Source: Methanobacteriota archaeon (GTDB taxonomy: Archaea > Altiarchaeota > Altiarchaeia > IMC4 > QMZM01). Taken from it: a stretch of DNA of 9,844 nt. The translations under genes and the position numbers were made by a program. Shown here piece after piece: positions 1-5,786 of this stretch; position 1 is the stretch's first letter, and each line of letters starts with the position of its first letter. Below the pieces are notes generated by a model that saw only the letters and a list, made by a program, of their open reading frames with translations, was not told where the DNA came from and searched no databases. Where the stretch lies: positions 1 through 9,844 of the forward strand of contig CAIYYO010000162.1 in assembly GCA_903930485.1 (NCBI GenBank). Direction: 5' to 3'.

Positions 1-1
1 A

Positions 2-520
2 GAATACTACAGCGGGAAAGGCAGTTACAGGAAAGTAACCGAAGGTCGCAGCCCTTCGCTTTTCTACCTCAAAGATGAAACAGACAGGATCCTCGTCAAC
101 CCCGAAAAGGCGCATATAGAGATACCAATAGCGAGCGTTTGCTATTCAAAAGAAGGTAGAGGCGGGGATTCGCCTGAGGCGGTCAAAGATTTTATGGCTA
201 AAAACGAGATACCGCTTACAGTCGGCTTCCGCAAACGACGAACCCTGCGATTCACGGAATACCTGATCAGGCCGGGCGATGAGCTTTACGTGATGGGGAC
301 GGCAGAAAGCAACCCGGAAAAAGGCACGAGAAAGGAAAACAAGGTTAACAATTTGTCGATTCACAAGGGGAAGAACGACAAGACATTTTACATATCCGAC
401 AAGCCGGAGAAGAAGATACTTGAGAAGTTGAGATATAACGTCTTGACAGAGGTCTACGGGGGCGCTGCCTTAAGCATAGTATGCCTCGCGATCATACTTT
501 TTTATTTTGGGATGATATGA
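2..520 (+). CDS. GIDE-family membrane protein, copy 1 (5' end cut by window edge)
   Basis: The reading frame is open from base 2 to the TGA at 518-520, giving 172 residues with no stop, so the gene begins before the window; the ATG at 194 lies inside the domain and is not the start. What remains is the second half of a GIDE (MULAN-like) domain: a 'FYLKDETDRILVNP' strand pair near residues 21-34, the hallmark 'RFTEYLIRPGDELYVMGTA' near 83-101, then 'IHKGKNDKTFYISDKPEKKIL' near 120-140 and a C-terminal membrane helix with 'GGAALS' at about 153-172. The same order recurs in the four copies downstream, closest to the copy at 599. The family is known from mitochondrial MULAN/MAPL, where the domain lies between two membrane helices; the archaeal molecular role is unknown. 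No RING finger follows, so ubiquitin ligase activity is not supported. Confidence 0.85.
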   Translation, partial: EYYSGKGSYRKVTEGRSPSLFYLKDETDRILVNPEKAHIEIPIASVCYSKEGRGGDSPEAVKDFMAKNEIPLTVGFRKRRTLRFTEYLIRPGDELYVMGTAESNPEKGTRKENKVNNLSIHKGKNDKTFYISDKPEKKILEKLRYNVLTEVYGGAALSIVCLAIILFYFGMI

Positions 521-560
521 TTTATAGACGACGTGAGAGGTATCCCGGCCCCATTAGGCG

Positions 561-568
561 TTTAAATA
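561..568 (+). promoter_or_regulatory. Archaeal box A (TATA) promoter for the GIDE array
   Basis: TTTAAATA matches the archaeal TATA-box consensus TTTAWATA exactly. It lies in the 78-bp gap between GIDE copy 1 and copy 2, about 34 bp before the ATG at 599, so transcription would start near 590 and leave a leader of under ten bases. No Shine-Dalgarno sequence precedes the ATG, which fits a near-leaderless transcript. The upstream BRE-like purine stretch is weak. Confidence 0.6.
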
Positions 569-598
569 CCTGTTCAGGCAAATTCTTAACCGGGCAAA

Positions 599-1360
599 AT
601 GTCTTCTTCCGGCGGAAAGATAGTGGGCTACAGCCTCGTAGGATTCTTCGGCGGCATAATCTTGTTCGTTCACGGGCTCTCCGCATTCAGGCTTAAGCGG
701 CTGATCGAGAATACCCCGACGTCGAAAGTAAGGTCCGCCGCCGTAGGCCTCGTCGAAGTTTTCGGAGTAGCCGTGCCTTGCGAAGGTAAATTGTCCAGCC
801 CCTTCTCCAAAAAAGACTGCGTATACTACAAGTATTCGATAGAAGAATACAGGCATTCAGGCAAGAGCAGCCGGTGGGTGACCCTCAAATCCGGAGAATG
901 CAGGAGCCAGTTCTATGTTGAAGACGATACGGGCAAGATCCTCGTCAATCCCAACGAAGCCAGGATAGAGATACCCATAGACAGCGAATACAACAGCGGC
1001 AACGGGAACGATCCCCCGGAATGCGTCCTGGAATTCTTATCCCAAAACGGGATATCCCATGAAGGCTTCTTCGGATGGAACAAGAGGATGCGCTTCAGGG
1101 AATACTTTATCGAGCCAGGGGATAGCATATACGTCATGGGGATTGCAGACATCTCTCAAGACAGCGCGGGCTCGGCAAACGGCTCAGAAAACCTTATGAT
1201 CCATAAAGGAGCAAACAACAAGACTTTTTACATATCCGATCAGCCGGAAAAAAAGATACTCTCTGAACTTGGGGGAAAGATCCTTTGGGGAGTATTCGGG
1301 GGCGCCGTGCTCAGCGTGGGCTGTCTTGCGATAATCATGATGTATTTCGGGTGGATATGA
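599..1360 (+). CDS. GIDE-family two-pass membrane protein, copy 2
   Basis: This 253-residue protein has a TM helix at about 10-29, then a basic patch (R31, K33, R34) and the shared 'RLIENTPTSKVRS' segment. The GIDE domain covers about 45-185: 'VGLVEVFG' (49-56), 'SPFSKKDCVYYKY' (67-79), 'FYVEDDTGKILVNP' (105-118) and 'RFREYFIEPGDSIYVMG' (165-181). A conserved 'KTFYISDQPEKKIL' block follows (208-221), then a C-terminal TM helix (about 229-252) with 'GGAVLS'. The layout resembles MULAN/MAPL without its RING domain, so the name 'E3 ubiquitin ligase' would mislead. The ATG at 599 is chosen because it is the first in frame after the box A promoter and places the TM helix at the N-terminus. The stop overlaps the next gene's start by 4 bp. 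Family assignment is confident; the cellular role is not known. Confidence 0.88.
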   Translation: MSSSGGKIVGYSLVGFFGGIILFVHGLSAFRLKRLIENTPTSKVRSAAVGLVEVFGVAVPCEGKLSSPFSKKDCVYYKYSIEEYRHSGKSSRWVTLKSGECRSQFYVEDDTGKILVNPNEARIEIPIDSEYNSGNGNDPPECVLEFLSQNGISHEGFFGWNKRMRFREYFIEPGDSIYVMGIADISQDSAGSANGSENLMIHKGANNKTFYISDQPEKKILSELGGKILWGVFGGAVLSVGCLAIIMMYFGWI

Positions 1361-2121
1361 TGGCGCTTGCTGATGATTTTGCCAACGGCTTTTCTCAGGG
1401 GTTCTATCTGGCCGCCAGGGGAGCGGCAGGCAGGAATTATAAAGAAGGCGAATACGATCCTTTCATCCTGCTGGGCTCCTTTATCGGCTTCTTAGTCGGA
1501 GCGGCTTTTTTCATAAAAGGACTAAAATGGTTTCGCAGGAAGAGACTGATCGAGAACACCCCCACGTCCATGGTGCGTTCGATCGCCATGGGATTCGTCG
1601 AAGTCTACGGCGCTGTCGTTCCAATCCAGGGCCAGGAAATGCTGAAGAACCCAGTCCTGAACAAAGACTGCGTATACTACAGGCGCATCGAGGAGGTGAA
1701 CCAGGGCAGGAGCTACAGGAATCCCGAAGGCTACTGGTCTACGGTAAAAGACGAGGAGGCCATGAAACAGTTCTATTTGAAAGACGACACCGGAAAAGTC
1801 CTCGTAGACCCTAAAGGCGCCATCGTCGACCTCGATCCGGATGGATTGAACAAAGCCTGCGTTTACGGGGCTGACAAGCGTATCACGGTTTATTCCATCG
1901 AGCCGCAGAATAACCTATACATCCTCGGCACTGCGGGAAAAGATCCAGGAACAGAGCAATTAATTATACAGAAAGGGAAAAACTATTATTCCATCTCTGA
2001 CGACCCGGAAGGCAAGCTGCTCGCGAATCTCCGGCGTGAAGTTCTCATCGGCGTCTACGGAGGAGCGGCTATGAGCCTGGTATGTCTTGCAATCATACTT
2101 TATTATTTAAAGGTGTTTTGA
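1357..2121 (+). CDS. GIDE-family membrane protein, copy 3 (divergent)
   Basis: The frame opens at 1285, but everything before 1357 overlaps the previous gene out of frame. The likely start is the ATG at 1357 (ATGA overlap with the upstream TGA) or the next codon, ATG 1360, suggesting translational coupling; a weak GGGTGG lies just upstream. The 254-residue product has an unusual N-terminal extension of about 34 residues before TM1 (about 35-55). Then come the basic 'RRKRLIENTPT' segment, the GIDE core ('MGFVEVYG', 'NKDCVYYRR', 'FYLKDDTGKVLVDP') and a C-terminal TM helix with 'GGAAMS'. Relative to copy 2 it lacks about 24 residues between the 'LVDP' strand and the 'IEP' strand, and the 'FREY..EPGD' hallmark has decayed to 'ITVYSIEPQNN'. 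It may be a specialised subunit. Function unknown. Confidence 0.83.
   Translation: MMALADDFANGFSQGFYLAARGAAGRNYKEGEYDPFILLGSFIGFLVGAAFFIKGLKWFRRKRLIENTPTSMVRSIAMGFVEVYGAVVPIQGQEMLKNPVLNKDCVYYRRIEEVNQGRSYRNPEGYWSTVKDEEAMKQFYLKDDTGKVLVDPKGAIVDLDPDGLNKACVYGADKRITVYSIEPQNNLYILGTAGKDPGTEQLIIQKGKNYYSISDDPEGKLLANLRREVLIGVYGGAAMSLVCLAIILYYLKVF
2104..2111 (+). promoter_or_regulatory. Possible internal box A before GIDE copy 4
   Basis: TATTTAAA at the very end of copy 3 lies about 34 bp before the ATG at 2142, a spacing that fits an archaeal promoter with a short leader. It falls within coding sequence for the C-terminal membrane helix, whose Tyr/Leu codons are AT-rich anyway, so it may be coincidence. 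Confidence 0.25.
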
Positions 2122-2141
2122 ACTAATCCATTAAGTGAACG

Positions 2142-2903
2142 ATGGAATCGATCGGGGAATTACTGCTCTATAGCACGGTAGGCTTCTTTGCAGGGATATA
2201 TTTCTTCGCTCAGGGCCTTTACAGGTTTCGCAGAAAGCGGCTTATAGAGGATACGCCGACGTCCAAAATAAGGTCTATAGCACTGGGCCCTGTCGAGCTT
2301 TACGGTAGGGTGGTCCCGGCAGGAGGCGTTCTTAAGTCCCCCTTCTCGAACAAGGAATGCGTCTATTACAAATGGAAGGCAGAGGAACTCGTAGGCGGAA
2401 AATTCAAGCATTGCGTCACAATCCAGGAAGGCGAGGGGAAGGTGAAATTCCTGCTGAAAGACGATATCGGAGAGGTTCTGGTGAATCCGTCGGAAGCTGA
2501 AATAAGGGTCAAAGACGACTATGAATACGCCACAGGGATCTTCCATAAGACCCCGGAGAACGTCAAAGAATTCCTGGAAAGCGCAGGCATAGACCTTACG
2601 GACCTTTTCGGCCTGCGCAAAAAGATCGTCTTCTCGGAATACACGATAAAGCCAGGAGACGATATCTACGTTCTCGGAGCTGCAATGACCAAGGATGAGA
2701 TTGAAAAGCCCTTGGAGGATACAGAGCATACCAACAGGATACTTATCCATAAAGCGCCCGATATGCCTTATTTCATTTCCGACAAACCCGAGGACAAATT
2801 GAGGAGGTCGCTCGAAAGGAAGGCCGTCGTGGGCATCTATGGCGGTGCTATCCTGAGTTTTATCTCTTTGGTGGCAGTCCTCTATATCTTTCGTATTTTG
2901 TAA
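2142..2903 (+). CDS. GIDE-family two-pass membrane protein, copy 4
   Basis: The 253-residue product has TM1 at about 8-27, followed by the strongly basic 'RFRRKRLIEDTPTSK'. The GIDE domain runs about 44-182: 'LGPVELYG' (48-55), 'SPFSNKECVYYKW' (66-78), 'FLLKDDIGEVLVNP' (103-116), 'VFSEYTIKPGDDIYVLG' (163-179). The shared 'YFISDKPEDKL' block is at about 210-220 and TM2 at about 229-252, with 'GGAILS'. It starts 20 bp after copy 3, with only a weak AAGTGA Shine-Dalgarno-like stretch before the ATG. It keeps the full-length layout seen in copies 2 and 5, but its TM2 ends 'YIFRIL' rather than the 'YFG.I' of copies 1 and 2, so it is a separate diverged paralogue. It lacks RING cysteines. Its place directly before lemA suggests a joint membrane role, which is inference. 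Confidence 0.87.
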   Translation: MESIGELLLYSTVGFFAGIYFFAQGLYRFRRKRLIEDTPTSKIRSIALGPVELYGRVVPAGGVLKSPFSNKECVYYKWKAEELVGGKFKHCVTIQEGEGKVKFLLKDDIGEVLVNPSEAEIRVKDDYEYATGIFHKTPENVKEFLESAGIDLTDLFGLRKKIVFSEYTIKPGDDIYVLGAAMTKDEIEKPLEDTEHTNRILIHKAPDMPYFISDKPEDKLRRSLERKAVVGIYGGAILSFISLVAVLYIFRIL

Positions 2904-2921
2904 ATGAGGAAATAAAAGGGG

Positions 2922-2928
2922 TTTTTAA
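2922..2928 (+). promoter_or_regulatory. Possible box A for lemA
   Basis: TTTTTAA in the 62-bp gap before lemA, with a purine-rich stretch upstream, lies about 41 bp before the ATG at 2966. It would give a leader of roughly 15 bases that includes the strong Shine-Dalgarno site. The match to the box A consensus is partial, and the T run could equally act as a weak terminator for the upstream genes. Confidence 0.3.
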
Positions 2929-2952
2929 GGATGATCAGACCAAATTCATAAT

Positions 2953-2962
2953 GGAAGTGATC
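2953..2962 (+). promoter_or_regulatory. Strong Shine-Dalgarno site of lemA
   Basis: GGAAGTGATC matches the complement of the 16S rRNA 3' end (GGAGGTGATC) at nine of ten positions and ends three bases before the ATG at 2966. It is by far the best ribosome binding site in the window and fixes the lemA start. Other genes here have none or only weak ones. Confidence 0.7.
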
Positions 2963-2965
2963 TAA

Positions 2966-3535
2966 ATGAGCACGGGAACGGATCTGTTATTATTCACGGG
3001 GGCTGCATTCGTTTTAATTGCGGTCGTAGTATATTTTGTCTCGATATTCAACGGCCTTGCGATGCTGAAGAACAATATAGGGAAGTCCTGGGCCAATATC
3101 GACGTGCTGTTGACCCAGCGGGCCGACGAACTCCCGAACCTCGTCTCAACAGTCAAGGGATACATGGCGCACGAGCAGAAGACGCTGCAGGCCGTCACGG
3201 ATGCACGTGCTGCATTGATGAACGCTCGGACCGTGGGAGAGAAGGCAGGCGTAGACAAGGACACTACGGAAGCGGTAAAAACGCTTTACGCCGTCGCGGA
3301 GAATTACCCGGACCTGAAAGCCAACCAAAGCTTCCTCAAGCTTCAGGACAGGATCACGGGCATCGAGAACGAGATCGCGGACAGGCGGGAATTCTATAAC
3401 GACAGCGTCACTGCATACAACATAAGGATCCAGTCTATCCCCGATATAGTCGTTGCGACGGCCCTTAGGTACAGGCCTGAAGAGCTGTTCAAGGCAGAGG
3501 AAGGGAAGAGACAAGTGGTCGAAGTGAAGATCTGA
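2966..3535 (+). CDS. lemA: LemA family membrane protein
   Basis: The 189-residue length is typical of LemA. An N-terminal TM helix (about 7-27) is followed by the family signature: 'FNGLAMLKNNIGKSWANIDV' (28-47), 'QRADELPNLVSTVKGYMAHE' (51-70) and 'AENYPDLKANQSFLKLQ' (111-127). Next come 'ITGIENEIADRREFYNDSV' (130-148), 'YNIRI' (151-155) and the end motif 'P.IVVATALRYRPEELF' (159-175). LemA proteins are single-pass membrane proteins with a long helical-bundle domain; the biochemical role is not established, though they are widespread and often sit beside other membrane proteins of unknown function. Here lemA is embedded in a GIDE array, 62 bp after copy 4 and 30 bp before copy 5, which argues that LemA and GIDE proteins act together. 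The start is fixed by a strong Shine-Dalgarno site. Confidence 0.95.
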   Translation: MSTGTDLLLFTGAAFVLIAVVVYFVSIFNGLAMLKNNIGKSWANIDVLLTQRADELPNLVSTVKGYMAHEQKTLQAVTDARAALMNARTVGEKAGVDKDTTEAVKTLYAVAENYPDLKANQSFLKLQDRITGIENEIADRREFYNDSVTAYNIRIQSIPDIVVATALRYRPEELFKAEEGKRQVVEVKI

Positions 3536-3565
3536 TGGTCACAGAGCCGTCCAGAAAATCAAAAA

Positions 3566-4348
3566 ATGACTGAAATTTTCGACAAGAATTTTGTAGGTGC
3601 CACTTTTATCTTCTACATCATTTTCTTCTTTATCGGTCTCCTCTTTTTTATTAAAGGCCTTGTATCCCTGCGTGTTAGACGCCTCATAGAGGACACTCCG
3701 ACCTCAACGGCAGCCTCTGTCGCCGTGGGCCCGGTAGAGGTGTATGGACAGGCAGTCCCCTACGTCTTGAGGATGTTCAGCCCGTTCTCCAAGAAAGACT
3801 GCGTGTACTACAAATACACAGTCGAAGAGTACAGGCGCAGCTCCGGAGGCAGCGGCTGGGCAATGGTCGAAAAAGGTGAAAGAAGGATCCCGTTTTACAT
3901 CAAGGATGATTCGGGGATGGTAATGGTCGAACCGGACGGGGCGACGATTCAGGTGCCGATGGATTACGAATATGAAAGCGGCCTCAAGAAGGATCCTCCA
4001 AACTCGGTCATCGAATATCTCTATGCAAAGGGCGAAAGCTATAAAAATCTCTTCAACTGGAACAAGACGATGAGGTTCAGAGAATATTTGATTGAATCAG
4101 GGGATTACGTCTACGTGTTGGGCACTGCAGACATGGGGCTTAACCCTTCAAAGCCTGAAAATGTTGTAGGGGTAAACGACCTCGTGATACACAAGGGGAA
4201 GAACATCAAGACATTTTATATATCAGATCGGCCTGAGAGGAAGATTTTGGAGAACATGAAGTCAAGAGGCCTATTTTACATCTACGGTGGGATAGCTCTT
4301 AGTCTTTTCTGCCTCGCTATCATTTTGCATTATTACGGCTTAATCTGA
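3566..4348 (+). CDS. GIDE-family two-pass membrane protein, copy 5
   Basis: The 260-residue product starts 30 bp after lemA with no clear Shine-Dalgarno sequence, so it is probably cotranscribed with it. TM1 lies at about 12-33 and is more hydrophobic than in the other copies (rich in Phe and Ile). The basic 'LRVRRLIEDTPTS' follows. The GIDE domain covers about 50-190: 'VGPVEVYG' (54-61), 'SPFSKKDCVYYKY' (72-84), 'FYIKDDSGMVMVEP' (110-123) and 'RFREYLIESGDYVYVLG' (170-186). The conserved 'KTFYISDRPERKIL' block is at 215-228 and TM2 at about 236-259, with 'GGIALS'. It closely matches copy 2 in layout, including the 'NWNK.MRFREY' segment. No RING domain. Its partner is probably LemA and/or the other GIDE copies; the activity is unknown. 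Confidence 0.88.
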   Translation: MTEIFDKNFVGATFIFYIIFFFIGLLFFIKGLVSLRVRRLIEDTPTSTAASVAVGPVEVYGQAVPYVLRMFSPFSKKDCVYYKYTVEEYRRSSGGSGWAMVEKGERRIPFYIKDDSGMVMVEPDGATIQVPMDYEYESGLKKDPPNSVIEYLYAKGESYKNLFNWNKTMRFREYLIESGDYVYVLGTADMGLNPSKPENVVGVNDLVIHKGKNIKTFYISDRPERKILENMKSRGLFYIYGGIALSLFCLAIILHYYGLI

Positions 4349-4392
4349 ACTCCTCGGCGCCTTTTATCCAGCCCATTCAATGTAGTACTGAG

Positions 4393-4809
4393 ATGAAAAC
4401 CATCCGACAGACTTACGATATCAAGGCCCCAGCAGACAGAGTATGGCAGGCACTGGTCGACCCGAAGGTGATCGAGGAATGGGGCGGCGGGCCGGCAAAG
4501 ATGAGCGAAAAGGCAGGCGCGCCTTTTTCTCTCTGGGGCGGAGACATCCATGGGAAGAACCTTGTGGTCGACGCGGAAAAGCAACTGGTACAGGAATGGT
4601 ATTCAGGGGATTGGCCGAAACCCTCGAAGGCAACCTTTACTTTGAAGGAAGAGAAGGGTGCCCATGAGGGGCATGCCTCAAAGGCAAAAACAAGGATAGA
4701 CCTCCTGCATGAAAATGTGCCAGACGAGGAAGAGAAAGACATCGCAGACGGCTGGGACACGTTCTATCTTGGAGAGATAAAGAAACTCCTTGAGAAGGAA
4801 AAGACCTAA
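4393..4809 (+). CDS. SRPBCC / AHSA1-like domain protein
   Basis: This 138-residue single-domain protein belongs to the START/Bet v 1-like (SRPBCC) superfamily, in the AHSA1 group named after the activator of Hsp90 ATPase. The N-terminal strand 'IRQTYDIKAPADRVWQAL' (4-21) and 'DPKVIEEW' (23-30) are typical, as are 'PFSLWGGDIHGKNL' (44-57), the 'QEWYSGDWP' strand (67-75) and the C-terminal helix 'DGWDTFYLGEIKKLLEKE' (119-136). Such proteins form a hydrophobic ligand cavity; prokaryotic members mostly have no assigned ligand, and archaea generally lack Hsp90, so a co-chaperone role is unlikely. It has no signal peptide or TM segment, so it should be cytosolic. It lies 44 bp after GIDE copy 5 with no convincing promoter or Shine-Dalgarno site. 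Its TAA overlaps the stop of the opposite-strand gene. Confidence 0.88.
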   Translation: MKTIRQTYDIKAPADRVWQALVDPKVIEEWGGGPAKMSEKAGAPFSLWGGDIHGKNLVVDAEKQLVQEWYSGDWPKPSKATFTLKEEKGAHEGHASKAKTRIDLLHENVPDEEEKDIADGWDTFYLGEIKKLLEKEKT

Positions 4810-5717
4810 AGGAAGTGGTATTCCTGGGCTCCCTTGATCTCGAGGAACTCTTTCGTCTTGACTATCCTGCGCGGTTTTACAAGGACCCTTGCAGGCTCGT
4901 TGCTTATCTTTATGATCTGGGTCGCAGCTTCCTTCTTTACCGCATCTTCTATTTCTATTAACTTTCCTTCGTCTCTTACAAGACCGATGACTGCGGGAAA
5001 AGAGATCGTGGAGGCTAGAGCACCCGCGGCGAGCATCTTTTTGGGCAGATCTGTTTCATACAGAAGGGTGTTTAATTTCATCGCCGTATAGAGGTTTCCT
5101 TTCACGGCTTCGTCCCAGAGTATCTCCAGCTCGTTCTTGTAGAGTCGAGGCATGGCAGAGTCGATCGGCGCCGGTTTATCGGGAAATGCCGATACTGCGT
5201 GCAGTGTCTCCATCTCGCCCCGGAGTGCGATCGCTCTCTTCCTGTTGTCCGAGACGATGAATCCGCCGTACAGGCTTGCGCATAGCCGGTCGTATTCTCC
5301 CAAGCCAGCACATAGTTCAAGGAGTTTCTTCTTGTCCACCAGCTTGTCAGCGACGACCATATACTGCTCGTTAAGGTATTTGTCTATCTTGAGCTCGTCG
5401 ATGGATCCGTGTTTTTTTGCCAGGGCTCCGGCGATTCCGAGGGCGGTTGCGATGGCAGATGCCTCAGTCACCCCTAGACCTGAATCCAACGGGACGGCCG
5501 TCTCTATCTCTATTTCAAGGCCATAATCGTATCCAAAAAATTCAATGATTTTTTTTGCCAAGACCTCCAGTTCGGGCACTACAACGCCACCGATCACTCC
5601 TTTTTCTTCGGTTACCTCTACCCGGGCCCTCACTTCCAGGTCCAACGCGAATGATGCGCCCTTCTCCTGTAGCCCGGATACAAGTTTCGCCGACGCCCTG
5701 GCTGTTGCTTCGACCAT
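4806..5717 (-). CDS. aroK: GHMP kinase of the archaeal shikimate kinase family
   Basis: This 303-residue protein aligns by eye with archaeal shikimate kinase, which phosphorylates shikimate with ATP in aromatic amino acid synthesis and is unrelated to bacterial AroK. It shows the N-terminal 'ASAKLVSGLQEKGASFALDL' (8-27), the substrate/ATP loop 'PLDSGLGVTEASAIATAL' (76-93) and 'GEYDRLCASLYGGFIVSDN' (140-158), with D143 where archaeal enzymes have 'GA.DDA.AS..GG'. Oddities: the ATP loop normally reads GL.SSSA but here is GLGVTEASA. The C-terminal glycine motif (usually GLSGTGPS) is replaced by 'STISFPAV' at 236-243. The protein also runs about 20 residues past the usual length. It may be a diverged but active kinase, one with another substrate, or a fading gene; the frame is intact. 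Start is the ATG at 5717, 26 bp from a box A. Confidence is high for the fold, moderate for shikimate. Confidence 0.75.
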   Translation of the reverse strand: MVEATARASAKLVSGLQEKGASFALDLEVRARVEVTEEKGVIGGVVVPELEVLAKKIIEFFGYDYGLEIEIETAVPLDSGLGVTEASAIATALGIAGALAKKHGSIDELKIDKYLNEQYMVVADKLVDKKKLLELCAGLGEYDRLCASLYGGFIVSDNRKRAIALRGEMETLHAVSAFPDKPAPIDSAMPRLYKNELEILWDEAVKGNLYTAMKLNTLLYETDLPKKMLAAGALASTISFPAVIGLVRDEGKLIEIEDAVKKEAATQIIKISNEPARVLVKPRRIVKTKEFLEIKGAQEYHFL

Positions 5718-5739
5718 TTTGATTTAAAGAAATCCGAGG

Positions 5740-5747
5740 ATATATTT
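5740..5747 (-). promoter_or_regulatory. Box A promoter of the shikimate kinase-like gene
   Basis: On the minus strand, AAATATAT is centred about 26 bp before the ATG at 5717 and preceded by a CGA that resembles the end of a BRE. That spacing places the transcription start on or next to the start codon, so the mRNA would be leaderless. No Shine-Dalgarno sequence is present. The 69-bp gap after the cobO stop has no strong T run, so readthrough from the nrdJ-cobO unit is also possible. Confidence 0.55.
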
Positions 5748-5786
5748 TCGTTTACGTCTAATTAAACAGTCTATGCAGCCCGGTTT

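Noticed and set aside
497..508. T run at the end of GIDE copy 1 as a terminator
   Set aside because: It lies before the stop codon and encodes the hydrophobic end of TM2; termination there would remove the stop.
1285..1356. Upstream extension of GIDE copy 3 to an ATG at 1285
   Set aside because: It overlaps copy 2 out of frame for over 70 bases and adds a low-complexity Arg/Gly stretch; the ATGA overlap at 1357 is a far better start.
2160..2750. 196-codon open frame on the minus strand
   Set aside because: It is the antisense shadow of GIDE copy 4, with no recognisable family pattern and no promoter of its own.
599..4348. Naming the array 'E3 ubiquitin ligases'
   Set aside because: The GIDE domain is only the membrane part of eukaryotic MULAN. 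None of these proteins has the RING cysteines and histidine needed for ligase activity.
4371..4378. TTTTATCC as a promoter for the AHSA1-like gene
   Set aside because: It lies only about 19 bp before the ATG, too close for a transcript that includes the start codon, and no better in-frame start exists.
4928..4977. Pyrimidine-rich tract as a terminator for the plus-strand genes
   Set aside because: It is the complement of a Lys/Glu/Ile-rich coding stretch of the minus-strand kinase gene, which explains the bias; no dense T run stands out.
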